Shown: positions 27,722 to 36,889, numbered from the stretch's first letter. The stretch: DNA of 36,889 bases from Gammaproteobacteria bacterium (GCA_030595795.1 JAUVCH010000029.1:1-36889), one strand, 5' to 3'. A program made the numbers and translations. Notes: generated by a model from the sequence alone, not told the origin.

Positions 27722-28826
27722 TTATTGCCCGCTTTTCAGGCTGGCTACGATAAATTGGTCCAGCGAGCCATCGAGCACCGCCTGGGTATTGCCGGTTTCG
27801 ACGCCGGTACGTAAATCTTTAATCCGCGACTGGTCGAGCACGTATGAGCGAATCTGGCTTCCCCAGCCAATATCAGACTTGGTATCTTCGATGCTTTGTG
27901 CCTGAGTATTTCGCGTCTGCATTTCCAGTTCATACAGCTTGGCCTTAAGCTGCTTCATCGCCGTTGCTTTATTCTTGTGTTGAGACCGATCGTTCTGACA
28001 CTGCACAACCACATTGGTTGGTACATGCGTAATCCGCACCGCAGATTCGGTTCGGTTAACATGCTGACCACCCGCACCACTGGCACGATAAACATCGATA
28101 CGCAGGTCGGCAGGATTGATTTCAATATCGATGTCGTCATCGACTTCTGGCGAGACAAAAGCCGCCGCGAACGAGGTATGTCGACGACTGCCCGAATCGA
28201 AGGGTGATTTACGCACCAGCCTGTGCACACCGGTTTCGGTTCTCAACCAGCCGTAGGCATAAGACCCTTCGAAGCGTACCGTGGCACTCTTAATACCGGC
28301 GACATCACCGTCAGATACTTCGATCAACTCAGTCTTAAAGCCTTTCGCCTCACCCCAGCGTAAATACATGCGTAATAACATATTGGCCCAGTCCTGCGCT
28401 TCGGTGCCGCCGGAACCAGACTGAATATCCAGAAAAGCATTAGATTCATCCATTTCACCGGAAAACATCCGACCAAATTCGAGGCCACCTACTTCCTGTT
28501 CAACAGCCTGCAAGTCACTAACGATCTCATCGACCGTGTCCTGGTCGTCTTCGAGATTGGCAAGTTCGAGTAATTCTGTCGCCTCAGAAAGTGCCTGGGA
28601 ATTTTTATCCAGGCCATTGACTACCGATTCCAGAACGGCTTTTTCTTTACCTAAGGCCTGAGCTTTTTCTGGCTCACTCCAGATATTCGGATTTTCGAGC
28701 TCAAGCAAAACTTCTTCAAGCTTCTCTTTCTTTTGCTCGTAGTCAAAGATACCCCCTGAGCAAATCAATGCGCGAGTTTAAATCATCGATATGCAAGCTT
28801 ATTTGATTGGTCTCCAAAGTGGCCAT
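27722..28826 (-). CDS. prfB: Peptide chain release factor 2 with programmed +1 frameshift
   Basis: Release factor 2 terminates translation at UGA and UAA. The tripeptide anticodon SPF (VRKSPFDSG) and the catalytic GGQ ([12 protein letters not shown]) are intact. The start is ATG at 28826: a 27-codon first frame ([10 protein letters not shown]...DLLRGYL) runs to a TGA at 28743-28745. A +1 slip then enters the main frame (DYEQKKEKL). Total length is 367 aa after the slip, against 365 for E. coli RF2. A start inside the main frame would lose the conserved N terminus. It is coupled to lysS. Confidence 0.96.
28742..28757 (-). promoter_or_regulatory. RF2 programmed +1 frameshift site
   Basis: On the minus strand an internal Shine-Dalgarno AGGGGG (28752-28757) and TAT precede CTT TGA C, with the TGA at 28743-28745. 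The ribosome slips on CTT over T when RF2 is scarce, skipping T28745, and continues with GAC. This is the known autoregulatory site of bacterial prfB. Confidence 0.96.
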
Positions 28827-29090
28827 CCGATAGTGAAAAACCGGCATTCTACCTGATGTTTAACGGCATGTAATGAAGATCAATCATATAAATGTCTGTC
28901 CAACAAAGAAACTCAGATAGTAAGCAGTTTAAAGCCATTTTATGAAATCGAATCAGGTCAAAATTTCAGGCTGGCTAAACTTAAAAAAAACATCAATTAA
29001 TCTATGATTATCGATCAAAAATGTTAACGCATTTGCTAATTTATATGGTAGACTGCGCCGCGAATTTTTCTTGATTAGGTTTATTAAATA

Positions 29091-29831
29091 GTGTCACAAA
29101 CAGATGTTGATCTTCAGTTAAAGGTCTGGAAAGACCTGGCAATCAGTAAGCAAATTTTGATGGGCGCCGCAACCGATGCGCTAGGCCTAGATGCCGAATG
29201 TAGCACAGATGAACTGAGATCAGCTCTGGATAAAGCGATTAAACGCGCGAAAGAAGCCGACGCAAATATCGTCATAATTCGCGACCAGACCGATCTCGAA
29301 GTGACTGAAATGAAGCAGCTTGTAGAATCCAGCCTACAGGCAAAGCAAGAAGCCGAAGCAAAGGTAGCTGAAGCCGATAAAGCACGCGAGACCGCCGAAA
29401 GACAGCTTGCTGTCGGGCGCAGCGAAAATGCCGAAGCAACGAAAAAAGTTCGAGCCGACGTCGCTGATAAGAACAATAAACTCAAGGCCATATCCAGGGC
29501 ACTAGCCGACACGCCCGAAAATGTTGTCAAGAAACTGAAAACCCTGAAAAAACAGAAGATGGATGAGGCGAAACTTCGTACTCAGACCGAGTCCAAATTA
29601 CAGAACACGCGTAAGCAACACTCGAAGCTGGAAAAAGATCTGAAGGCTGAAAAAGAGATAACTGAAAAAACCCCCGCTCTGGTTGAACAGGTTCGCGAAT
29701 TACACGGCTTATGTAAAGAAGCCAACAAAAAGATCAAATCGCTTAGCGAAGATAAGAAAGACCAGGTGAAAATTCCAAAACTCGACGAAGAGTTACTGGA
29801 AAGCCTGGTACCAGCAAAAGAAGAAAAATAA
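29091..29831 (+). CDS. Coiled-coil protein of unknown function
   Basis: I do not recognise this family. The product is 246 aa, starting with GTG at 29091, very rich in Lys, Glu and Ala, with only two cysteines. Residues about 60-150 and 165-225 show long heptad-compatible, charged helices (KQEAEAKVAEADKARETAER; KLEKDLKAEKEITEK). The first 45 residues (VWKDLAISKQILMGAATDALGL) look globular. No signal peptide or membrane segment is visible, so it is probably cytoplasmic. Upstream, TAGACT at 29049-29054 is a possible -10 element. It is transcribed against the prfB strand and toward the decarboxylase gene, which suggests it entered the recJ-prfB gap as accessory DNA. Confidence 0.7.
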   Translation: MSQTDVDLQLKVWKDLAISKQILMGAATDALGLDAECSTDELRSALDKAIKRAKEADANIVIIRDQTDLEVTEMKQLVESSLQAKQEAEAKVAEADKARETAERQLAVGRSENAEATKKVRADVADKNNKLKAISRALADTPENVVKKLKTLKKQKMDEAKLRTQTESKLQNTRKQHSKLEKDLKAEKEITEKTPALVEQVRELHGLCKEANKKIKSLSEDKKDQVKIPKLDEELLESLVPAKEEK

Positions 29832-29839
29832 TTTAATAC

Positions 29840-29863
29840 GGGCATCCACCATGGGTGCTGCCC
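29840..29863. terminator. Possible shared hairpin between convergent genes
   Basis: Between the convergent coiled-coil and decarboxylase genes, GGGCA/TGCCC closes a second stem CACC/GGTG over a 3-nt loop. On the minus strand an AT-rich stretch follows after some bases, but there is no clean T run. Termination is plausible, not established. Confidence 0.35.
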
Positions 29864-29871
29864 CTACCTCA

Positions 29872-31038
29872 TCAAGCCGTCGGTAATAGCGGTGGCGCAT
29901 CCACAGAAACAAACGTCTCTGGGAAAAAACCATTAAATCGAGTAGCGGCTGAGTTTGTATAGGCTCCGGCCTGACCAATTTCTATCCAGTCACCTTCGTC
30001 GGCATCGTCTGGCAGATGGAATGGCTCCGGTAAGACATCGATACTATCGCAGGTTGGGCCAAGGATAGTAAAATCTTGCGAATTAGAAGATAGCTCCCGA
30101 TCCGGATTAACCAATCGGGCTGGTAGTTTAAATTTGCCTGCCAGTGTTTCTGACAGACTTTGATAAATCCCATCGTTTATGTATAACTTATTGCCCTTGC
30201 GTAATTGAACCTGCACTAGTAATGAGCAGCCACTAGCAACCATCGCCCTTCCCGGCTCGCACATAAGGACACAATCGCGACGTAAGCTATTATCCTCGAA
30301 CGCCTTGTGAATCGACTTGAAGTAGTCTTCTAAAGGCGGGGGCTGGTCATCCTCGTACCAGGCTGGAAAACCGCCACCAACATCCAGATAATGAACCGGC
30401 ACATTGGCCTCGGCGATCACATCAAGCGCGGTTTTCACGCCATCACTAAAAGCCTGCGGCGACCGACATTGAGAACCAACATGGAAAGCTACGCCAGTCT
30501 GGAAATGAGCATCGTGAACCTGGCGCAATAGTTCGGGTGCCTCTTCGGCCGAGATGCCAAACTTGTCCGACAACTGATATTGTGAATCGTGTACCGGGGT
30601 GACAATTCGTACCAGTATAACGCGACCTTCGCCTCCGCCAGTGGTATCAATAATCTTTTGCAATTCTTTAGCATCGTCGATGACATAGTGGTCGATGTTA
30701 TAAACCTGATGTGCGGTTTGAATTGAGGCACGCGCTTTCACCGGATGCATAAAATAGCAATCGGCCTGAGGGAAACTCTCGCGTACATCTGCTATTTCGG
30801 CCAACGAGGCAGTATCAAAATGACGAATTCCCGCGTCGTATAGTGCCTGTATTACCGCCCGATGAGGATTACATTTGACTGCATACAAGACTCGACCCGG
30901 GAAGGATTCCAGGAAGTACTTTGCCTGGCGTTTCAATTCTTCAGGGCGCAAGCAATAAACGGGATAGCCGGGCCTGAGTTCTTTGATAACCTCTTCGACA
31001 GTCGCGAAAGAGGGTAAATTAGCAATTGATTTTTTCAC
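29872..31038 (-). CDS. Ornithine/lysine decarboxylase, group IV (alanine-racemase-fold) type
   Basis: This 388-aa PLP-dependent decarboxylase makes putrescine, and possibly cadaverine, for polyamine supply. The PLP lysine is K55 in YAVKCNP. The other fold-type III motifs are FHVGSQ (185-190), DVGGGFP, CEPGR (260-264) and QAGAY near 357. The catalytic cysteine C330 is in LGPTCDS, which contributes to the active site across the dimer. It starts with GTG at 31038, with the likely SD AGGGG eight bases upstream. Substrate choice between ornithine and lysine is not resolved from sequence. It sits between the IS110 relic and the coiled-coil gene. Confidence 0.92.
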   Translation of the reverse strand: MKKSIANLPSFATVEEVIKELRPGYPVYCLRPEELKRQAKYFLESFPGRVLYAVKCNPHRAVIQALYDAGIRHFDTASLAEIADVRESFPQADCYFMHPVKARASIQTAHQVYNIDHYVIDDAKELQKIIDTTGGGEGRVILVRIVTPVHDSQYQLSDKFGISAEEAPELLRQVHDAHFQTGVAFHVGSQCRSPQAFSDGVKTALDVIAEANVPVHYLDVGGGFPAWYEDDQPPPLEDYFKSIHKAFEDNSLRRDCVLMCEPGRAMVASGCSLLVQVQLRKGNKLYINDGIYQSLSETLAGKFKLPARLVNPDRELSSNSQDFTILGPTCDSIDVLPEPFHLPDDADEGDWIEIGQAGAYTNSAATRFNGFFPETFVSVDAPPLLPTA

Positions 31039-31046
31039 TAAAAAGG

Positions 31047-31093
31047 CCCCTGTACAGGTCAGGATTTTACGGCTGCGGATTGTCTCACAGGGG
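31047..31093 (-). promoter_or_regulatory. Possible ribosome-site-masking stem in the decarboxylase leader
   Basis: On the minus strand CCCCTGT (31087-31093) can pair perfectly with ACAGGGG (31047-31053), a 7-bp stem over a 33-nt loop. The second arm contains the probable Shine-Dalgarno AGGGG of the GTG start at 31038. A competing short stem CCTG/CAGG also covers this site. The pairing is visible; regulation of translation, for instance by polyamines, is only inferred. Confidence 0.35.
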
Positions 31094-31233
31094 AAGTCTA
31101 AAATGCAGTAATTTTCACCTCTCGACTGATGGGCTAATGATGCTAATTCAATCGACGGCCAATCTCTCGATAACTTAATCCGAAAACGATTAGATGATAA
31201 ATAACATAACGATCATTTGAGATAAGATGTGTA

Positions 31234-31308
31234 TAGGACATGGCAGGCTCTCGGTATTGTGAGTGGATTCGCGTTCCTCACATTATCACCTACCCCTGCT
31301 GTGTCCTA
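31234..31308 (+). ncRNA. Candidate IS110 bridge RNA target-binding loop
   Basis: A 14-bp stem (31234-31247 with 31295-31308, two G-U pairs, no mismatch) encloses a two-sided internal loop and a 6-bp inner hairpin (31258-31263 with 31277-31282, 13-nt loop). This stem / internal loop / hairpin form resembles a bridge RNA target-binding loop. The left strand CTCTCGGTA agrees in 8 of 9 with DNA at 31164-31172, the difference being tolerated as G-U. The right strand implies GGTAGG, against GTTAGG at 32032-32037 (5 of 6). Position upstream of the transposase fits the IS110 group. This is inference, with no known homologue compared. Confidence 0.5.
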
Positions 31309-31383
31309 CCTTTTAGACCCCGTGGTGCACTTGGAACTTGAATCCGCCGGAGTGGTTGCATTTCAACGAGTCTGACCATTTGA

Positions 31384-32004
<621 letters not shown>

Positions 32005-32053
32005 ATACTTGACTCGGAACCATAGTCACTTGTTAGGCTAATATTGTATTACT

Positions 32054-32881
32054 TCATATATTATGTAAAGGCTCTAAAATTTTTGAACTTACAAATAAAC
32101 ATATTTTGGATAAAGTGTCTGTAATTATCATATGAGAAAACGGCTCATCTTTAAAACAAACGGTCATTTTGGGTGTCACTAGATCAACTAGAGAATCGCT
32201 TGGATTAATAGGGGTAAGACTGCCCAGTTTTGTAACCGTAGTTTTTTTATCTACTAGAATTGGTCGGGTAGTAAAATTACCACTTACATGACAACTTCTT
32301 ATTGTGTATGAACCTGCGTAAGCTGCTCCAGCATGAAGACATCGGTGTTTGTCTATATTTGAAAGTTTATTTAGTAGCCATAGCGGGTGTTCAGAAAATT
32401 TATCTCCATCTTTGAATGGTTGAACACTTTCTATTATAGACTTAGCAGCAGGACATAAATATTTTATAGTATCGTTTATTGCATTTTCTTGAAATTTTTC
32501 AGCGCCAACTATTTCGTTTCCGCTATTGCTTATGTTACCAAATATTGGAAATTGTGACTTATGAGATTTTTCAGCAAAATCTTCGTATCCGGAGCTTTCA
32601 CCCAAATGATACACTGCGTGGTCTAGGCTACTACGAATATTTTGAATTATGTCTCCAACTGCAAGAGACAGCGGTGAAGTTGGAATAATATCAGCACTAA
32701 CTCTAAGTGAAACGGTATTTGGTTCTTCGGGATTGGGAATAATTTCATGTGTAAACTTACTCCCATCTTTAAACCAATCTTGAATTGCTCGATCAAGTTG
32801 CTGGATATGAAAATTTGCCCAATTTATTTTAAAAATATAATCAAATTCATTATGATCCATTTTCAATAATCCAATATGCAT
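32054..32881 (-). CDS. AT-rich accessory hypothetical protein
   Basis: I cannot assign this 275-aa protein. It is clearly more AT-rich than its neighbours, which suggests recent acquisition. Visible features are a helical segment with IIQNIRSSLDHAVYHLGE (about 78-96) and WLLNKLSNIDKHRCLH (about 168-183), a pattern seen in several uncharacterised accessory proteins. A HEPN-like helical fold is possible but not shown. No signal peptide or membrane segment. Start is uncertain: ATG at 32881, or ATG at 32860 (MDHNEF), which has TTGGA upstream. Its stop lies 23 bp from the IS110 relic. Confidence 0.6.
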   Translation of the reverse strand: MHIGLLKMDHNEFDYIFKINWANFHIQQLDRAIQDWFKDGSKFTHEIIPNPEEPNTVSLRVSADIIPTSPLSLAVGDIIQNIRSSLDHAVYHLGESSGYEDFAEKSHKSQFPIFGNISNSGNEIVGAEKFQENAINDTIKYLCPAAKSIIESVQPFKDGDKFSEHPLWLLNKLSNIDKHRCLHAGAAYAGSYTIRSCHVSGNFTTRPILVDKKTTVTKLGSLTPINPSDSLVDLVTPKMTVCFKDEPFSHMIITDTLSKICLFVSSKILEPLHNI

Positions 32882-33307
32882 TAATTTTAAAATTTACTCG
32901 ATAATTATTTTTAGCCCAACAGCATAAATCGGCCGCAAATCGCGGCAAGCAACTACCGCACATCGCCGTCTTTGTCTTTCGAAATTTATTTCTACAGGAT
33001 CCGTCTTCATATAATTTGATCCAAAATTTTAATAATGGAATCAGAAACTTATCATAGAAACCTGTTGGTTTCCATATGAGCCTTTAGCATCAGCCCTAAA
33101 TTCATATCATAGCAATTTGCCGGATATGGACTTGCATTTGGAGATGTGATTCCTGGAATTCTATGGACGCAATACCTATTATCATTCGATAACCCTCAAA
33201 CTGGAAAGTGTGCTCATGCCATTCCTGGCCTCGACCTGCATACACATATCTGTTAAGGATAATTTACCTATCGAGGTAGGGTTACCTTTAACTACTTTTA
33301 GCTTTTA
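32882..33307. other. AT-rich non-coding interval, no gene seen
   Basis: This 426-bp stretch separates recJ from the orphan gene. No frame gives a recognisable protein or relic. One small hairpin, GCCGC/GCGGC with a 5-nt loop (32932-32946), is visible without a T run. It may be residual DNA of the accessory insertion and should hold the recJ 3' end signals, which I could not identify. Confidence 0.5.
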
Positions 33308-35023
33308 CTAAACAACATCTCGTATCAAAAGCTGTATAGAATCAACACCACGAAATCGATTCACACTCAATTCATAATGGATTTGAACTCGATCATAATC
33401 CTGGTTTAACACCGAGACAGGTTGAAAGAATGCGATAGCATCAATGGCAGTTTCCTCAGTATCAATAGACAGGGTAAATTTAATATGTTTTTCCGCCAGA
33501 ATTCTCTGGCTAAGTACTTCAAATTCTCCGACAAAACTTGGCATCGGAAAACCCTGTCCCCAGGGACTTAAATTCTGTAGCGCGGTAGCAAATTCCAGAT
33601 TAAACAAATCTGCTTCCAGTTCACCATCGTGTTCAATATTAGCGGTAAAACATTCCGCGTCGGCAAATTCTTCCATCACCTTAATGAAGCAGTCCTTGAA
33701 CTCATCAAGACAGGTCGACTCAAGACTCAGGCCAGCGGCCATGGCATGCCCGCCAAATTTGAGTATTTTACCGGGAATGCGCTTATCGACAATATCGAGC
33801 ATGTCGCGCAAATGAATGCCTGAAATCGATCGGCCAGAGCCTTTCAGGCTACCATCTTCGGCCTGTCCAAAAACAATACTGGGGCGATGAAATTTCTCCT
33901 TGAGCTTCGAGGCGACAATACCGACGATGCCCTCGTGCCAGTCGGGTTGATAAAGCACGATGCCCTTCTGACTAGATAATCCCTGTTGATCCAGTTTTTT
34001 CAGTGCCAGCATGGCTTCGTCGGCCATTTGTTGCTGAATGTCTTTTCGTAGCTGGTTGATATTGTCGAGCTCCGTGGCCAGTGCCTGAGCACTGCTCGAA
34101 TGATCGGCTAGCAAACACTGGACTCCTATGGTCATATCGTCCAGTCGTCCGGCAGCATTAATTCTGGGTGCAATCGAAAAGGCAATATCGGTGCTGGTAA
34201 AATTATCGAGATGCTTACCAGAGATTTCGACGAGTGATTTAATACCCTCTGTGCAGGCACCGCCTCGAATTCTCTTCAGGCCCTCGTGAATCAAAATTCG
34301 ATTGAGATGGTCGAGTGGCACCAGATCGGCAATACTACCTATCGCTACCAGATCGAGACAGCAGGCCAGGTTTGGTTCCGGGCGTTGATTACTAAACCAG
34401 CCCAGATCTCTTAGCTCGCTTCGAACCATCAACATCAAATAAAAAGCAATGCCAACACCGGCGAGGTTTTGACCCTCGAGCGGCTCTCCCCAGGCATTCT
34501 GATTAACAATGACCGAAGCATTGGGTAATTCACTGGCAGGTAAATGATGATCGGTGACTATAACTTCGATATCATGCTGTCTTAACAGGCCAATGCCATC
34601 AAAGCTGGCGATACCGTTATCCACTGTGATGACGCAATCAGGTTTCAAATCAAGGATTCGCTCAGCAGCAGAAAGTGATAACCCATAACCTTCAAGGAAG
34701 CGGTCGGGCATGAGGTAGTCTATTTTGCTATGCCCTATTAAATTTAGTGCTCTAACGCAAAGGGCGGTACTAGTAGCACCATCGGCGTCGTAGTCACCGA
34801 AAATCACTACCTGTTTTTCCTGTTGAACGCAGTTCGCGAGTAACTCAGCAGCCTCGGAGATGTTACGAATCGATGCTGGTGGTAATATTTTAGCCAGTTG
34901 GAAATCCATCTGATCCGGCGACGAAATCCCTCTGCTGGCTAATACTCGTTTAAAGACAGGGTGCAAATCACCCAGTCGCTGTAACTTGCCTTCGTCATAG
35001 CGACGCTCAATTAACTGCTTCAT
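33308..35023 (-). CDS. recJ: Single-stranded-DNA-specific 5'-3' exonuclease RecJ
   Basis: This 571-aa DHH-family nuclease acts in recombination and mismatch repair on single-stranded 5' ends. The metal-binding motifs are complete: FGDYDADGATSTA at 75-87, DNG near 135, and TDHH at 157-160 with the DHHA1 domain after it (GRSISGIHL, KFGGHAMAAGLSLE). Length is close to E. coli RecJ (577 aa). It starts one base after the upstream gene ends, so it is probably the last gene of the pepN-COG4255-recJ unit. Confidence 0.97.
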   Translation of the reverse strand: MKQLIERRYDEGKLQRLGDLHPVFKRVLASRGISSPDQMDFQLAKILPPASIRNISEAAELLANCVQQEKQVVIFGDYDADGATSTALCVRALNLIGHSKIDYLMPDRFLEGYGLSLSAAERILDLKPDCVITVDNGIASFDGIGLLRQHDIEVIVTDHHLPASELPNASVIVNQNAWGEPLEGQNLAGVGIAFYLMLMVRSELRDLGWFSNQRPEPNLACCLDLVAIGSIADLVPLDHLNRILIHEGLKRIRGGACTEGIKSLVEISGKHLDNFTSTDIAFSIAPRINAAGRLDDMTIGVQCLLADHSSSAQALATELDNINQLRKDIQQQMADEAMLALKKLDQQGLSSQKGIVLYQPDWHEGIVGIVASKLKEKFHRPSIVFGQAEDGSLKGSGRSISGIHLRDMLDIVDKRIPGKILKFGGHAMAAGLSLESTCLDEFKDCFIKVMEEFADAECFTANIEHDGELEADLFNLEFATALQNLSPWGQGFPMPSFVGEFEVLSQRILAEKHIKFTLSIDTEETAIDAIAFFQPVSVLNQDYDRVQIHYELSVNRFRGVDSIQLLIRDVV

Positions 35024-35024
35024 T

Positions 35025-36032
35025 TCAGACCAGCCAGTCGATTAGGTTCGTGGGCTTTTTCCAGAATCGGTATCGTGAAGAACTCGATATCATCAGATTA
35101 TGTTCATGGCCCGGTCTCAGTTGTAACTTAATTTGGCCAGCCTTTACCTGTTTTAACAAAGGTTCGAATAAACCTGTTTCCAGCCTCAGCAGTAACTTTG
35201 ACAAATCCTGATCGCCAGGAGACTTCAAAGCATCCAACAGACTCAGATCAACAATGAGGGCGTTATCGATTAATTCCTCGTTGGCAACCATCGAAACCGG
35301 CCGATGCTCGATATCCGCTATTTCGGCGTAGGCTTTCAACGTCAGCTCATCGCAATACCAGCAAGTATGCGTGGACAGCGGTTTAATAAACTCTCCTGCT
35401 CCCCAGCACCAGAGGCTATTAATCGGCAAACGACCTTCCAGTAAACGTTTTTGATTCACCTCGTGCGAATGCAGAAACATCTGCATTTCATTCATCAATT
35501 GATACCACGGCAAGGCGGCACGTGACTGCTCAATATACTGGTCGACCTTACGCCCAACGACGGATAAGTAATGCGGGTAATGCGAGGGTGGCTGGCACCC
35601 GCTGAGACGCATTAACCAAAGCCCATCACCCATATCATTAATATCACAATCCTGTTTAAATAGTTCATTTAAATCATTGATTAGTATATCTATATCCTTT
35701 TTAGTTTCTTCAGTATCATCCAATGGAATAGCAAAAGCATTACGTATATCTGGTTTTAGATGGACAGCTCGAAAAAGCACCTGTTTTCCTTGTCGAGCGT
35801 CTTTCTCTCCAGCAAAGGCACTAGCAAATGGCAATATCCGGGAAGCATCAATGCCGAGGCAATCGGCTAAAACGGAATCCATCTCAAATAAAGTATTGGG
35901 CTGTCGATGACCAAACCTGAGTAAATAGCTTAGCGATGGCAATTGCCTGTCAACAAAATCGGGATCAAGTTCATTAGCAGGTAGATTAAACAGGCCCGGT
36001 AATATCAGGTCTACCTCGCTGGCCACCCGCAT
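35025..36032 (-). CDS. COG4255-like protein, phosphoglycerate-mutase-annotated family
   Basis: This 335-aa protein resembles conserved proteobacterial proteins annotated as cofactor-independent phosphoglycerate mutase or COG4255. Recognisable parts are the FLHSHEVNQKRLLEGRLPIN region followed by SLWCWGAGEF, and LSVVGRKVDQYIEQSR. The alkaline-phosphatase-type metal motifs of a true iPGM are not evident in the 335 aa, so the enzymatic label is doubtful. A location just upstream of recJ is usual for the family. Its ATG overlaps the pepN stop by one base (TAATG), and recJ starts one base after it ends. Function is unknown. Confidence 0.7.
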   Translation of the reverse strand: MRVASEVDLILPGLFNLPANELDPDFVDRQLPSLSYLLRFGHRQPNTLFEMDSVLADCLGIDASRILPFASAFAGEKDARQGKQVLFRAVHLKPDIRNAFAIPLDDTEETKKDIDILINDLNELFKQDCDINDMGDGLWLMRLSGCQPPSHYPHYLSVVGRKVDQYIEQSRAALPWYQLMNEMQMFLHSHEVNQKRLLEGRLPINSLWCWGAGEFIKPLSTHTCWYCDELTLKAYAEIADIEHRPVSMVANEELIDNALIVDLSLLDALKSPGDQDLSKLLLRLETGLFEPLLKQVKAGQIKLQLRPGHEHNLMISSSSRYRFWKKPTNLIDWLV

Positions 36033-36889
36033 TAATCCTGTAAGCTGGTGCTCAACAGCTCGTGTAAATCATTAGACAACTGACCACTTCCGATCATAGC
36101 TTCGATTTGCCGCTTCATTAACGCGCCCTGAGCCGGGATAAGTTTTTTCCAGTGCACAAAGGCATTCGCCATTCGCGTGGCAACCTGCGGATTGATGGCA
36201 TCGAGTTCAACAATTCGGTCGGCAGCAAACTGGTATCCGGCGCCATCGGCCTGGTGGAATGCACTGGAATTACCGATCAGCGCGCCGAGTAATGATCGCG
36301 CCCGGTTAGGGTTATTAATTCTGTAAGCCTCGTGTTGAAATAAAGGGATAATCGATTGCAGAGAACCGTCGGTATAAGAAGCGCCTTGAGCACTAAACCA
36401 TTTATCAACCACCAACGCGGTATCCTGCCATTGTTGATAAAACCCTTCGACGATCTGATCACGGATATTATTTGGGTAATGAACAATTGCCAGCAAGCAG
36501 GCGATCTGGTCGGTCATATTGTCTGCCGCATCGAACTGACTCAGGCAAAGTTCAAAATACTCTAATTTCTCCAACGTCAGCAAATAGGACAGGCAAGTAT
36601 TTTTTAACCGTCGTTTGGCAATTTCGTCGGGGGTGATTTCGTAGTCACCCGTCTGACTTAATGTCCGATAATGCTCCAACATCGATGATTCGTGCTCTTT
36701 GGATATCGCCTTTTTTACCGACTCCCTCACTTGTCTAACCTTATGAACATCCACCGATTCGAGCATTTCCCCGAGGTACTTTTCACCGGGTAACACCAGC
36801 ATCTCCGCTACCAGAGCATAGTCAATCTGTTCGTTAGACAACAACCGGCCATAGGCATTAATCAATGCCCGGCTTTCCTCTGCCCAGCT
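36032..36889 (-). CDS. pepN: Aminopeptidase N, C-terminal part (truncated by window edge)
   Basis: The frame is open through the last base of the window, so this is only the 3' part of a long gene, of about 286 codons. It matches the C-terminal helical domain (DUF3458) of PepN: NPNRARSLLGALIGNSSAFHQADGAGYQF, LDAINPQVATRMANAF and ALMKRQIEAM. The zinc-binding catalytic domain (HEXXH) lies outside the window. PepN trims N-terminal residues from peptides in the cytoplasm. It overlaps the next gene by one base and heads the operon seen here. Confidence 0.93.
   Translation of the reverse strand, partial: SWAEESRALINAYGRLLSNEQIDYALVAEMLVLPGEKYLGEMLESVDVHKVRQVRESVKKAISKEHESSMLEHYRTLSQTGDYEITPDEIAKRRLKNTCLSYLLTLEKLEYFELCLSQFDAADNMTDQIACLLAIVHYPNNIRDQIVEGFYQQWQDTALVVDKWFSAQGASYTDGSLQSIIPLFQHEAYRINNPNRARSLLGALIGNSSAFHQADGAGYQFAADRIVELDAINPQVATRMANAFVHWKKLIPAQGALMKRQIEAMIGSGQLSNDLHELLSTSLQD

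Noticed and set aside
28740..28768. A prfB start inside the main frame
   Set aside because: It would drop the conserved N terminus, which is supplied by the upstream 27-codon frame and the standard RF2 frameshift.
32009..32014. TTGACT as a -35 that forms a promoter across the IS110 circle junction
   Set aside because: With the ACTT-bounded ends, the position 17 bp downstream across the junction is AATCCG, a poor -10. Other end positions could give TATAGG as -10, but that would place the start inside the predicted stem.
33190..33307. Terminator after recJ (CCTA/TAGG hairpin on the minus strand)
   Set aside because: The stem is only 4 bp and no T run follows, so support was too weak.

Overview
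The window looks like a chromosomal segment of a free-living, probably marine or aquatic gammaproteobacterium of moderate GC content. That assignment is inferred from gene content: zapE, a DamX-like SPOR protein, an MshQ-type DUF6701 protein, trxC with an N-terminal zinc ribbon, a pepN/recJ block, and prfB followed by lysS. No rRNA, phage or CRISPR array is present.

Layout. 1-2700: the 3' part of a NarL/LuxR response regulator, a phosphotransferase-kinase fusion behind what reads as a class II FNR/ANR promoter, and trxC converging on it. 2769-3030: a complete tRNA-Ala/tRNA-Glu transcription unit with promoter and terminator. 3134-5905: a large secreted DUF6701 protein. 6151-8617: a rhodanese converging on a DamX-like ATPase/SPOR gene and a rhomboid protease. 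8831-11698: an inositol-monophosphatase-family gene and a secreted nuclease, converging on zapE. 12293-15210: a compact GntR / DHDPS-family / FAD-oxidoreductase catabolic operon with a likely autoregulatory operator. 15270-20274: a zinc peptidase, two tandem HDOD proteins (the first fused to a glycerophosphodiester phosphodiesterase) and a CvfB-like RNA-binding protein. 20390-22355: a PhoU-like/PiT phosphate-uptake pair. 22372-25538: carbonic anhydrase, an all-alpha dUTPase, and an SLC13-type transporter split by a frameshift. 25740-26143: a decayed REP-associated transposase between two inverted REP palindromes. 26195-28826: lysS and prfB, the latter with the classical RF2 autoregulatory frameshift. 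29091-32881: an accessory block (coiled-coil protein, ornithine-type decarboxylase, IS110 relic, AT-rich orphan gene). 33308-36889: recJ, a COG4255-like gene and the 3' part of pepN.

The order recJ-prfB-lysS, known from E. coli, is kept on one strand here, but about 4.5 kb of accessory DNA separates recJ from prfB. The most unusual signal lies in that insert. The IS110 relic has lost the DEDD nuclease half of its transposase but still carries a 14-bp stem / two-sided internal loop / hairpin resembling the target-binding loop of an IS110 bridge RNA. The two internal-loop strands resemble the chromosomal DNA immediately outside a pair of ACTT direct repeats bounding the element (8/9 on the left, 5/6 on the right), as expected if they guided the original insertion. 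Other points to check are the FNR-type promoter on the kinase fusion, the GDPD-cNMP-like-HDOD fusion with its tandem paralogue, the possible ribosome-site-masking stem before the decarboxylase, and the triple palindrome before the GntR gene.
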